From: Bifidobacterium scaligerum
GTDB lineage: Bacteria > Actinomycetota > Actinomycetes > Actinomycetales > Bifidobacteriaceae
Direction of reading: 5' to 3'
Assembly: GCF_002802865.1 (NCBI RefSeq)
Contig: NZ_PGLQ01000008.1
Span: 28,286-92,285, forward strand
DNA: 64,000 bases
Position numbers and translations under genes: made by a program. Below are positions 9,621-17,015 of the stretch, piece by piece. Numbering within the stretch: the first letter of the stretch is position 1; every line of letters starts with the position of its first letter. Under the pieces are notes generated by a model. The model was not told the origin of the DNA. It searched no databases and saw nothing but the letters and a program-made list of their open reading frames with translations.

Positions 9621-11180
9621 ATGTCCAACTCGGCATCACCTGCAGTGGGCCGCAAGCTGTCGTGGGTGACGAAGCTCACTTACGCCCTGCTGCCGCTGTC
9701 GTTCACCATGACCACGATGGTCATGACCTGGCAGATGATCTACTACACTCAGCCGCTCGCCATCTCCATCGGTATCGTCACCACGATGCTCGCGGTTGGC
9801 AAGGCCATCGGCGGTTTCATCACCCCGGTCTGGGGCTACATCTCCGACCGTATGTACTCCACCGCCTTCGGCCGCAAGGTTGGCCGTCGTAAGGGCACGC
9901 TGCTCATCGCCGCGCCGCTGAACCTCATCTTCTATGTGCTGTTGTGGGTTCCGAACATGCCGGTGTGGTTCTACCTGCTCATCAACATCATCTACTACGG
10001 CGTGTACCCGGGCATCAACACCGTGGTCTACTCCCTGCCTTCCGAGATGACCGATGATTCCAAGGATCGCGCCCAGCTCGTGGCCGTCCAGCAGATCGGT
10101 GGCGGCGTCGGCGGCTTCGCGCTCTCCATGTTCAACGCCTACCTGTTCAAGATCTGGGGTGCTGACAGCTGGGAGCCGTACTTCAAGATCGCTATGATCT
10201 ACGCCGTGCTCGGCACCGTGCTGCTCGTGATTGGCGCGCTGTGCATCAAGGAACGTCCGTACGACGAGACCACTGATATCTCCTCCGCCGATAAGGGTGC
10301 TGCTGAGAAGGTCGGTTTCTTCGGTCGTCTGGTCTCCGTGTTCTGGAACTTCCTCTCAGTGCTGCGCATCAAGACCTTCCGCAACTACCTGGGCATCTTC
10401 CTTTCCCAGATGACCTTCCGTACCGTCCGCGGCCAGATCAACGCCTACTTCATTATGTTCGTGCTGCTGCTGACCCCGGCTGAGGTTTCCCTGTCCACCG
10501 GCTTCAGCTTCCTGTTTGGCATGGTCTGCGTGGTCATCTGGGCCACCTTGATCACCAAGCTCGGCGGCATGCGCGCCTACCGTCTCGGCTCCTGGTTCAC
10601 CATCGTTCTGTTCGTCGGCATCTTCATCCTGGGTCTGACCCACGGTTCCATGCCGAAGGCCACTGTCACGCTGGTCTTCACCATCCTGATCACCCTGTTC
10701 ACCTTGGGCAACTCCGGTATCGTGAACGCACAGACCTACGTGCAGTCCTTCGTGCCGGACGTTGATGAGCTCGTCACCGGCAAGCGCCGTGAAGGCCAGT
10801 ACGCCGGCATCCAGTCCACGCTCGAGGTCATCGTCAACACCGTGGTCACCATCCTCGTGGGTGTGATCCTGCAGGCTGTCGGTTTCCAGTCGGGTGCCGA
10901 TGTCACGACTCAGTCTCCGCTCGTGGTTAACGTGCTGCTTTACATGTACTGCGGCACGGTGGTTGTGCTCGCCTTCGTCGGCATCCTGCTGACCTATCGC
11001 ATGCACTTGAACGAGAAGACCCACGACATTCTCGTGGCCGAGTCCGTTCGTCTGCGCAACGGTGGCTCCATGGACGACGTTACCGAAGAGACCCGTAAGG
11101 TTGTCGAGGATCTTGCCGGTATACCGTACGAGAAGTGCTGGGGCCACAACAACGTGATCAACGTCTCCAACAAGGCCTGA
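9621..11180 (+). CDS. GPH-family sugar:cation symporter, paralog 2
   Basis: 519-aa permease of the same GPH family as its upstream neighbour, with about 12 membrane helices and the PVWGYISDRMY loop followed by GRKVGRRKG. The start ATG at 9621 is preferred because a TAGGAG ribosome site (9608-9613) sits 7 nt upstream; an in-frame ATG at 9564 would add 19 residues but lacks a site. Its C-terminus ends in PYEKCWGHNNVINV, shared with paralog 1. Codon use is strongly biased, more than in paralog 1, suggesting high expression. It probably imports a related beta-galactoside under LacI control. Substrate not determinable from sequence. Confidence 0.9.
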   Translation: MSNSASPAVGRKLSWVTKLTYALLPLSFTMTTMVMTWQMIYYTQPLAISIGIVTTMLAVGKAIGGFITPVWGYISDRMYSTAFGRKVGRRKGTLLIAAPLNLIFYVLLWVPNMPVWFYLLINIIYYGVYPGINTVVYSLPSEMTDDSKDRAQLVAVQQIGGGVGGFALSMFNAYLFKIWGADSWEPYFKIAMIYAVLGTVLLVIGALCIKERPYDETTDISSADKGAAEKVGFFGRLVSVFWNFLSVLRIKTFRNYLGIFLSQMTFRTVRGQINAYFIMFVLLLTPAEVSLSTGFSFLFGMVCVVIWATLITKLGGMRAYRLGSWFTIVLFVGIFILGLTHGSMPKATVTLVFTILITLFTLGNSGIVNAQTYVQSFVPDVDELVTGKRREGQYAGIQSTLEVIVNTVVTILVGVILQAVGFQSGADVTTQSPLVVNVLLYMYCGTVVVLAFVGILLTYRMHLNEKTHDILVAESVRLRNGGSMDDVTEETRKVVEDLAGIPYEKCWGHNNVINVSNKA

Positions 11181-11253
11181 TCCGCTCGCTACACTCTTCA
11201 GCAATTCTTTCCAATAGCCAACCTCGGAACTTCTCCGAAATTGCTGAACGCCC

Positions 11254-11308
11254 GCGCCACAGGGATGGTTTACTGCAAATACACCTCCCTTCTCCAGCCC
11301 TGTGGCGC
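11254..11308 (+). terminator. inverted repeat, possible terminator after symporter 2
   Basis: A perfect 11-bp inverted repeat GCGCCACAGGG / CCCTGTGGCGC (11254-11264 with 11298-11308) encloses a 33-nt loop. A pyrimidine-rich tract follows. The long loop is atypical for a terminator. Confidence 0.45.
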
Positions 11309-11345
11309 AATTCAATCCTTCTTACTTTTCCTTTCCGGCCTGTGC

Positions 11346-11369
11346 TGCCTCCTCGATATAGAGGAGGCA
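11346..11369. other. hairpin upstream of lacI
   Basis: Perfect 9-bp stem (11346-11354 with 11361-11369) and 6-nt loop, without a T run on either side. Function unknown. Confidence 0.4.
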
Positions 11370-11404
11370 CACGCATTTCGGGGGCTGTCGCTACTCTGAT
11401 AGCT

Positions 11405-11420
11405 ATCTCAACGATGAAGA
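11405..11420. promoter_or_regulatory. LacI-family operator candidate 5, before the regulator gene
   Basis: ATCTCAACGATGAAGA keeps the left half and CG centre of the shared palindrome. It sits about 40 bp before the regulator start, which suggests autoregulation (inference). Confidence 0.5.
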
Positions 11421-11458
11421 GATATCAGATTTCAACCATCATCAGGAGATGTGTGGCC

Positions 11459-12451
11459 ATGGTTACGTTAAAAGATGTAGGCGAGTTAGCTGGCGTGACT
11501 GCCACCACTGCCTCGGCAGCCTTGCGCGGCAAGGATTACGTGAAGCCGGAGACTATGCAGCGCGTCAAAGATGCCGCCCGCAGACTTGGCTATAAAACCA
11601 ACCTTTCCGGCCGCTCCCTGCGTTCAGGTCGAAGCGACACCATCACCTTCCTCACGTCAGGCATTGAAGGCGACTACTTCTCGAATCTCGCCATGTGCGT
11701 GGCTGAGGCGGTGCATGAGCGCGGATCTCATATGTTGATTGAGCTCTCCCGCTACCTCACCGACGATAACGACCTCTCGTACAGCTTCTCGGACGGCATC
11801 ATCGCTATCAATGCGCCACGTGCCGTCGATATTCTTCGCCATCATCCAGCGGTATTGCTGGAGAACTACGACACCAACCTGCAGATTGACACGGTGAATG
11901 CTCCGAGTGATGCGGGCTCCCGCGTGGCTGTTCGCCATCTGATCGAGCGTGGTTGCAAGCGCATCGGCATCGTCGGCGACAACCGTGATCCCAGTCGGGC
12001 CATTATCCCGGGTTCCCGCGATATGCGTATGCGTGCTGCAGCCGATGAAATCACAAAAGCTGGGCTGAAGTTCGATGAGAAAAAGGACTTCATCAAATGC
12101 GCATGGTCGATTGACGGCGGCATTGAAGCCGGTCGGGCCATTGCCAAAGGGCGCACCAAATACGATGGCCTGTATTGCCTGAACGATGGCATCGCCATCG
12201 GCGTGCTCCGCGGCTTGGCCGACGGTGGCGTGCATGTGCCGGATGATGTATTGGTGATCGGTTTCGATGGTCTGAGCCAGGGCGCCTACACCGTGCCGAC
12301 GCTCACCACCGTCGCTACCGATTTCAAAGGCATGGCAAACTCTGCTTTGACGCTGTTAATGCGCCGCATCGAACATCCCGATGAGGAGTTCTTCCCGCAG
12401 ACGGTGAGCGTGGGCTACAAGCTCATCGAACGCGAATCCACAAAGCGGTGA
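11459..12451 (+). CDS. LacI-family transcriptional regulator
   Basis: 330-aa sugar-responsive repressor. The N-terminal helix-turn-helix reads VTLKDVGELAGVTATTASAALRG, with a hinge helix region near residues 50-60, followed by a periplasmic-binding-protein-like sensor domain to the C-terminus (GIVGDNRDPS, VLVIGFDGL). ATG 11459 is taken because LacI proteins begin a few residues before the HTH, and AGGAG at 11444-11448 is 10 nt upstream; in-frame GTG 11453 and ATG 11414 are alternatives. Five similar palindromes lie upstream of this gene, both symporters and the GH2 gene, making it their probable local regulator. It converges on the ATPase gene with a 24-bp gap. Confidence 0.93.
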   Translation: MVTLKDVGELAGVTATTASAALRGKDYVKPETMQRVKDAARRLGYKTNLSGRSLRSGRSDTITFLTSGIEGDYFSNLAMCVAEAVHERGSHMLIELSRYLTDDNDLSYSFSDGIIAINAPRAVDILRHHPAVLLENYDTNLQIDTVNAPSDAGSRVAVRHLIERGCKRIGIVGDNRDPSRAIIPGSRDMRMRAAADEITKAGLKFDEKKDFIKCAWSIDGGIEAGRAIAKGRTKYDGLYCLNDGIAIGVLRGLADGGVHVPDDVLVIGFDGLSQGAYTVPTLTTVATDFKGMANSALTLLMRRIEHPDEEFFPQTVSVGYKLIERESTKR

Positions 12452-12475
12452 TGTTGGCCTGGGGGCTCATGCGGC

Positions 12476-13651
12476 TTACAGGCTGGTTCCGGAGGAATTC
12501 ATACGGATATAGGCTGCATGCTCGCGCAGATACTGGCGTAGATAAGGAATGGCAAAATCTACCTTTCCGTAGCCCATGTCTTTAATTACCTGTGCTTCGA
12601 TAAGTCTGGTGCGGTAGATGTTCGCATACGCCACATCCTTGCCCATGCGTTCTGCCACGGTGGAGGTTGAGGATGGACCATCATCCTGGGCCATCGCAAG
12701 CAGATATGTTTTGTCAATCGGAGATAGGCCATCGAGTTCCGGGCCATGCACGGCATCACCGAGCCGGCTGAGTGCATTGGCGATGCCCTGCTCGGTATCT
12801 TGTTCGGTTACGGTGATGGAATCCGGTTTCTTGATGTCGAGGTTTCTGCGTCGACGATAGGCAATGCGCCAAATGTGGTATCCGACCAGCTGAATCATAA
12901 ACGGATACCCTTCCGTAGCCTTGGCCGCCATGTCCAGTGCTGTTCCCTCAATGGCTATGCCGGAATCCTTGAAGGTGTCTTCAAAAGCATCCCGGACATC
13001 TTGCAGAGGGATATCGCCCAATTGTTCCGACTGGGCGCGTCGCAAGAACGTGAGCACCTCATCGTTGAGCCATTTGGATGCAATGGTAGGTAGACCGGCG
13101 AATACGAAGGCAATATTGCGTTCCTCACGAATCAAGTGCTGCACGGCCGTGGCGATAGCGACCATATCGGATCGTTCGGCAGCCTGGGCCTCATCGATGG
13201 TCACCAACAGGCCGGCGTTCTTGCGTTCCAACGCATCGAGTCGTTGGCCCATTGCGGCTCGCAGCGTCAATGGCATTTGTTTTGATGACACGCTAGCTTC
13301 ACCGAGGCTGACTCCTCCAAGTCCGGCGATGGAGACCGAAGGTTTAAGAGATAGATTTACTGAAGGCTTGTCTGGCGCGAGGCGGTTCAGAAGCCGCTGA
13401 GCCAGCCCTTCTGAAGCGGTTTCGTCAATGACCTCCCATTTTCGTGCTTTAGCGATACGCCCGAACTCGGTCAAAATGACGGTTTTACCTACTCCTCGCG
13501 CACCAGTGACACGCATGAGGCGGCCGGGTGCGCCGGGGCCGTCATCGAGTCCTTCTTCAAAGTCGTCGATGATGGTATCGCGACCGATGAGCAGTGGAGG
13601 CATGCGGCCGGCAGTCGGTTTGAATGGATTGCTCTGTCGCATTGAAGTCAT
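12476..13651 (-). CDS. stand-alone P-loop (AAA/STAND-like) ATPase
   Basis: 391-aa cytoplasmic ATPase of unknown role. The Walker A motif GARGVGKT is at residues 50-57 and the Walker B motif LLVTIDEAQ ends at 156. A region near 230-270 (EGYPFMIQLVGYHIW) matches the pattern seen in archaeal-type and Orc1/Cdc6-like AAA ATPases. The C-terminal 90 residues resemble a winged helix (SSTSTVAERMGKDVAYANIYRTRLIEAQVI), so DNA binding is plausible. No signal peptide or membrane segment. The start at 13651 follows GAGG by 5 nt. Such proteins occur singly in many actinobacteria and carry no settled function; a link to mobile or defence DNA is possible but nothing adjacent supports it. Confidence 0.75.
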   Translation of the reverse strand: MTSMRQSNPFKPTAGRMPPLLIGRDTIIDDFEEGLDDGPGAPGRLMRVTGARGVGKTVILTEFGRIAKARKWEVIDETASEGLAQRLLNRLAPDKPSVNLSLKPSVSIAGLGGVSLGEASVSSKQMPLTLRAAMGQRLDALERKNAGLLVTIDEAQAAERSDMVAIATAVQHLIREERNIAFVFAGLPTIASKWLNDEVLTFLRRAQSEQLGDIPLQDVRDAFEDTFKDSGIAIEGTALDMAAKATEGYPFMIQLVGYHIWRIAYRRRRNLDIKKPDSITVTEQDTEQGIANALSRLGDAVHGPELDGLSPIDKTYLLAMAQDDGPSSTSTVAERMGKDVAYANIYRTRLIEAQVIKDMGYGKVDFAIPYLRQYLREHAAYIRMNSSGTSL

Positions 13652-13677
13652 TGTGGCCTCGATCCCCCGTGCCTAAA

Positions 13678-13736
13678 TATAAAGATTATAAAAGAATATA
13701 AAACATTATAAAAGAATATAAAGGAATATAAAAACG
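13678..13736. repeat. 10-bp TATAAA-phased tandem repeat upstream of the ATPase gene
   Basis: Six consecutive units start TATAAA (TATAAAGAT, then TATAAAAGAA, TATAAAACAT, TATAAAAGAA, TATAAAGGAA, TATAAAAACG). Five are exactly 10 bp. A-tracts at helical period predict bent or easily melted DNA. It lies between the ppc terminator and the ATPase start. Confidence 0.9.
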
Positions 13737-13768
13737 AGGAAGCCCCGCTCGTTTGAGCGAGGCTTCCT
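13737..13768 (-). terminator. intrinsic terminator for ppc
   Basis: Stem AGGAAGCC / GGCTTCCT with an inner CGCTC/GAGCG stem. Read on the minus strand it is followed by CGTTTTTATA. It lies about 160 bp past the ppc stop. Confidence 0.8.
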
Positions 13769-13807
13769 GGAAAAGGAACCACCGTTGAGCCGCGGTGGTG
13801 CTGTGCT

Positions 13808-13850
13808 GCGGAGTTTTTGCATGCGCAAAGCTACTATGCAAAAACTCCGC
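13808..13850. other. 14-bp perfect inverted repeat
   Basis: Arms 13808-13821 and 13837-13850 are perfectly complementary (14 bp) around a 15-nt loop. No gene lies here. Confidence 0.8.
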
Positions 13851-13851
13851 T

Positions 13852-13929
13852 ACGTTTTGGCCTGGTGAAGTCCACCGGACTTCACCAGCGGCGTTACGCG
13901 GCGCGAGCCGCGAACGCCGGCCAAAACGT
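13852..13929. other. three-way-junction-like fold at the ppc 3' end
   Basis: An outer 11-bp stem (13852-13862 with 13919-13929) encloses hairpin A (11-bp stem, 3-nt loop, 13863-13887) and hairpin B (7+6-bp stem, GCGA loop, 13889-13919). Almost every base is paired. The last base touches the ppc stop codon, so the ppc mRNA would carry it. Confidence 0.75.
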
Positions 13930-16682
13930 CAGCCTGTGTTCTGCAGGCCTGCGGCGACGCCGGAGACGGTGCAGAGGATGAGGTAGATGAATCCGGCCTG
14001 TTGGCTCTGGCTGAGTTCTTCCTTGTCCACCTTCTTACGCAGCGAACGCAGGGCCAGCACCTGAGTGACGGACAGCGCGTCCACGTACGGAGAGCGAATG
14101 CGGATGGCCTGGCCGAGCACGTGACGGTGCTGCAGCGGCCACTTGTCGCCGACGATGTCGAGCACCCACTTGCGGGTGAGCTCCATCTCGTTCAGCACCT
14201 TCTCGTTGAGGTCCTCGCGATCGCCCAGAGCGAGGTACATCTTGGCGATGCGCTCGTCCGTCTTGGCAAGGGACATCTCAATGTTGTCGATGAAGGTGGA
14301 GAACAGCGGCCATTCCTCGTAGGCTTCGCGCAGCGTCTTCAGATCGCCGAACTTCTCGCATGCGGTGCCGAGGCCGTACCAAGCGGCCAGGTTGATGCGA
14401 GCCTGAGCCCAGGAGAAGATCCACGGAATCGTACGCAGATCGTCCAGAGACTTGGCGCCGAGACCACGCTTTGCCGGGCGGGAGCCGATCGGCAGCAGAC
14501 CGATCTCAGTCAGCGGCGTCACGGTGGAGAACCACTGAGCGAAATCAGGTGTGTGCAGCAGATCGAGGAAGCGCTCGTGAGCGGCGTCGTCGAGTGCGTG
14601 CGCCATGTCGGCGTACTTCTCGGTCATGTCGGTGTTGCGCTTCTCCACGCTCGGAGCGGACTGCAGCAGGGTTGCCGCGGCCACGGACTCCACGTGGCGG
14701 ATGGCGAGCACCGGGTTGCCGTAACGGGCGAAGATGACCTCGCCCTGCTCGGTGAGCTTGAAGCGGCACTTCACGGAACCGACCGGCTGGGCCAGCACTG
14801 CACGGTTGGCCGGGCCGCCGCCACGACCGACGGCGCCGCCGCGGCCATGGAACAGGGTCAGGTCGATGTTGTGCGATTCAGCCCACTTGGCGATGCGCTC
14901 CTGGGCGGAGTGCAGGGCCAGCGTTGCGGAGGTCGGGCCGGCGTCCTTCGAGGAATCGGAGTAGCCGAGCATGACCTCCAGCTTGTTGCCGGTGGCCTTC
15001 AAACGAGCCTGAACCTCGGGGATCTTGATCATTTCCTCAAGCACGTCCACCGAGTTCTGCAGATCCTCAAGCTGCTCGAACAGCGGGATCACATCGATGG
15101 TGGGCACGTCCTCCGGGTGGGCGAAGGCCAGACGGTTGAGCTCGTAGACATCCTTGATGTTCTGGGCGCTCTTGGTGAAGGAGATGATGTAGCGGCGTGC
15201 GGCCTTGGTGCCGTTGCGCTTCTGGATGGAACCGAGGGCGCGGAAGGTGTCGAGCACCTCGTGGGTCATCGGCTGCAGATCGCCACGCTCGCCGTGCAGT
15301 CCGTGCTCGCGGATATCCGCAAGGGCGCGAGAGTGCACTACGGAGTGCTGACGGAACTCCATCTCCACCATGTGGAAGCCGAAGGTTTCTGCCTGCCAGA
15401 TCAGGTCCTGCAGCGGGCCGTAAGCGGAACGCTTGGCACCGGCGTCGGCCAGGGACTGCTGCACGGTCTTCAGATCGGCGATGTAGTCCTCGCAGGTGTG
15501 GTACATCAGATCGGCGTCACGCTCGATGGTGTAGTGCAGACGATCGGCGATCACCAGCATGACTGCGCGGTGGAGTTCCTTGGTGGAAATCAGGGCGGCC
15601 TTGTCGGTCAGGCGCTCGCTCATTTCCTTCTGGTGGCTCCACAGGATGCGCAGCGCGGAGCTCGGCGGCGTGGTCTCGGCCTCCATCGTGAGGTTGCGGC
15701 CCACAGTGCGGGTGGCTTCCTCAAGGGCGGCGAGCACATGATCGGAGAACTTGCGGGCCACCTGACGGCTGACCTTGGCGGTCACGTTCGGGTTGCCGTC
15801 ACGGTCGGAGCCGATCCAGCTGCCGGGGTGGAAGAACGCCGGGCACACGGGCGGCACCAAGCCGGCCTTATCGCCCAGGACCCAGTCGTCGAAGCGACGG
15901 TAGACCTTGGGGATGGTGTGGAACAGGGTGTTGTCGAAGATGTCGAGAATCGTGTCGGCTTCCTCAACAGGAGTCGGCTTCTTCAGCGCGATCGGGGAAG
16001 TGCGGAACAGAGCGTCGATCTCGTTGTAGAGACGACGGCAGTTCTCCTTCTTGTCCGATCCGCCAAGAATCTTGTGCTCTTCGAGCAGCTCGGAAATACG
16101 ACGAATCTTGCCTTCCACTGCCTTACGGCGAGCCTCGGTGGGGTGGGCGGTGAAAACCGGGTGGAATTCGAGCCTGTCGAGCAGCTCCTTGGCCTTGGCC
16201 GGACCCATCTCGTTGATGAGCTGGTGGTAGGCGGAAGTCATTTCGTTGACCGGGTCGTAGGCCTGATCGTCGGTGACTTCGTTTTCGCGCTGGCGCAGCA
16301 CGGAGACGCGGTAGTTCTCCTCGGAGAGGTTGGCCAGATGGAAGTAGGTAGCAAACGCGCGGGCCAGCAGCTGGGCGTCGTGCAGGTTCATCTTGTCGAT
16401 GACCTCGACGGCGGCCTTCAGTCCGTCATGGCCGGGGTTCGGATCCTCACTGCCGCCGAAGTGCTCGGCGCTGGCTTCGACCGCGTAATTGCGCACGGTA
16501 TCGAAGGTGGCGAGCAGCTCGGGGTTGTATTCGCCCAGTACGTCGCGCAGGATTCGTAGGCACAAATCCATGTCGTACTTGAGGTTTTGGGGAAGATCAT
16601 GCTCCTCCGGGCCCTTTCGGCCGGTCCCGGTGGTGACGATGGCAGCGTCAGCCGGAGTGATCTGTTCTTCGGATGTTGCCAT
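13929..16682 (-). CDS. ppc: phosphoenolpyruvate carboxylase
   Basis: 917-aa cytosolic enzyme making oxaloacetate from phosphoenolpyruvate and bicarbonate, the main anaplerotic step in bifidobacteria. Signature segments are all present: VFTAHPTEARR with the catalytic His near 178, GSWIGSDRDGNPNVT, GYSDSSKDAG, the glycine-rich FHGRGGAVGRGGGP loop near 611, and the C-terminal QNTG. Length matches the family. The start is set at 16682 (MATSEEQITP) because AAAGGAGG lies just upstream (16687-16694); a longer frame to 16772 lacks a site and reads as leader. It diverges from the exporter gene at 17016. The 3' end runs into the folded gap and terminator at 13737-13929. Confidence 0.97.
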   Translation of the reverse strand: MATSEEQITPADAAIVTTGTGRKGPEEHDLPQNLKYDMDLCLRILRDVLGEYNPELLATFDTVRNYAVEASAEHFGGSEDPNPGHDGLKAAVEVIDKMNLHDAQLLARAFATYFHLANLSEENYRVSVLRQRENEVTDDQAYDPVNEMTSAYHQLINEMGPAKAKELLDRLEFHPVFTAHPTEARRKAVEGKIRRISELLEEHKILGGSDKKENCRRLYNEIDALFRTSPIALKKPTPVEEADTILDIFDNTLFHTIPKVYRRFDDWVLGDKAGLVPPVCPAFFHPGSWIGSDRDGNPNVTAKVSRQVARKFSDHVLAALEEATRTVGRNLTMEAETTPPSSALRILWSHQKEMSERLTDKAALISTKELHRAVMLVIADRLHYTIERDADLMYHTCEDYIADLKTVQQSLADAGAKRSAYGPLQDLIWQAETFGFHMVEMEFRQHSVVHSRALADIREHGLHGERGDLQPMTHEVLDTFRALGSIQKRNGTKAARRYIISFTKSAQNIKDVYELNRLAFAHPEDVPTIDVIPLFEQLEDLQNSVDVLEEMIKIPEVQARLKATGNKLEVMLGYSDSSKDAGPTSATLALHSAQERIAKWAESHNIDLTLFHGRGGAVGRGGGPANRAVLAQPVGSVKCRFKLTEQGEVIFARYGNPVLAIRHVESVAAATLLQSAPSVEKRNTDMTEKYADMAHALDDAAHERFLDLLHTPDFAQWFSTVTPLTEIGLLPIGSRPAKRGLGAKSLDDLRTIPWIFSWAQARINLAAWYGLGTACEKFGDLKTLREAYEEWPLFSTFIDNIEMSLAKTDERIAKMYLALGDREDLNEKVLNEMELTRKWVLDIVGDKWPLQHRHVLGQAIRIRSPYVDALSVTQVLALRSLRKKVDKEELSQSQQAGFIYLILCTVSGVAAGLQNTG

Positions 16683-17015
16683 ATAACCTCCTTTGCTGAA
16701 TATCAGGTTGCTCGGTCTGCCGGTCGTCCGCGGCTCCTCCGCGGTTGTTGAGGCCAGTCGTTGCGAGCCCACAGCCCATATTCAACGTGGTTGTTGTGTG
16801 GGCAACAGTGTACCGCCGGCTATTCGCCACTTAGGTTACGAAGTCCATTTTCATTTGGCGCAACAGTCGCATGCCGACCGTCGTACGTCCGAAAAATGGA
16901 CATGGAAGTGGATGTCAGGGTATGTGGGGAAGGCGGCGCGCTACCTTGAAACCTCGGGAAATCTTGCCAATCGACGTTAATCAACCTACGCCACCACTAA
17001 CCGGATGGGAATCAT
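16683..17015. other. divergent intergenic region ppc / exporter
   Basis: 333 bp holding the promoters of two divergent genes. I see no convincing operator, riboswitch or further gene; only the ppc SD is clear. Confidence 0.5.

Noticed and set aside
12476..13651. Defence-system ATPase
   Set aside because: No nuclease, methylase or effector gene is adjacent; neighbours are lacI and ppc, so the label is unsupported.
14001..16559. 852-codon frame opposite ppc
   Set aside because: The ppc frame carries all catalytic motifs; the opposite frame has none.
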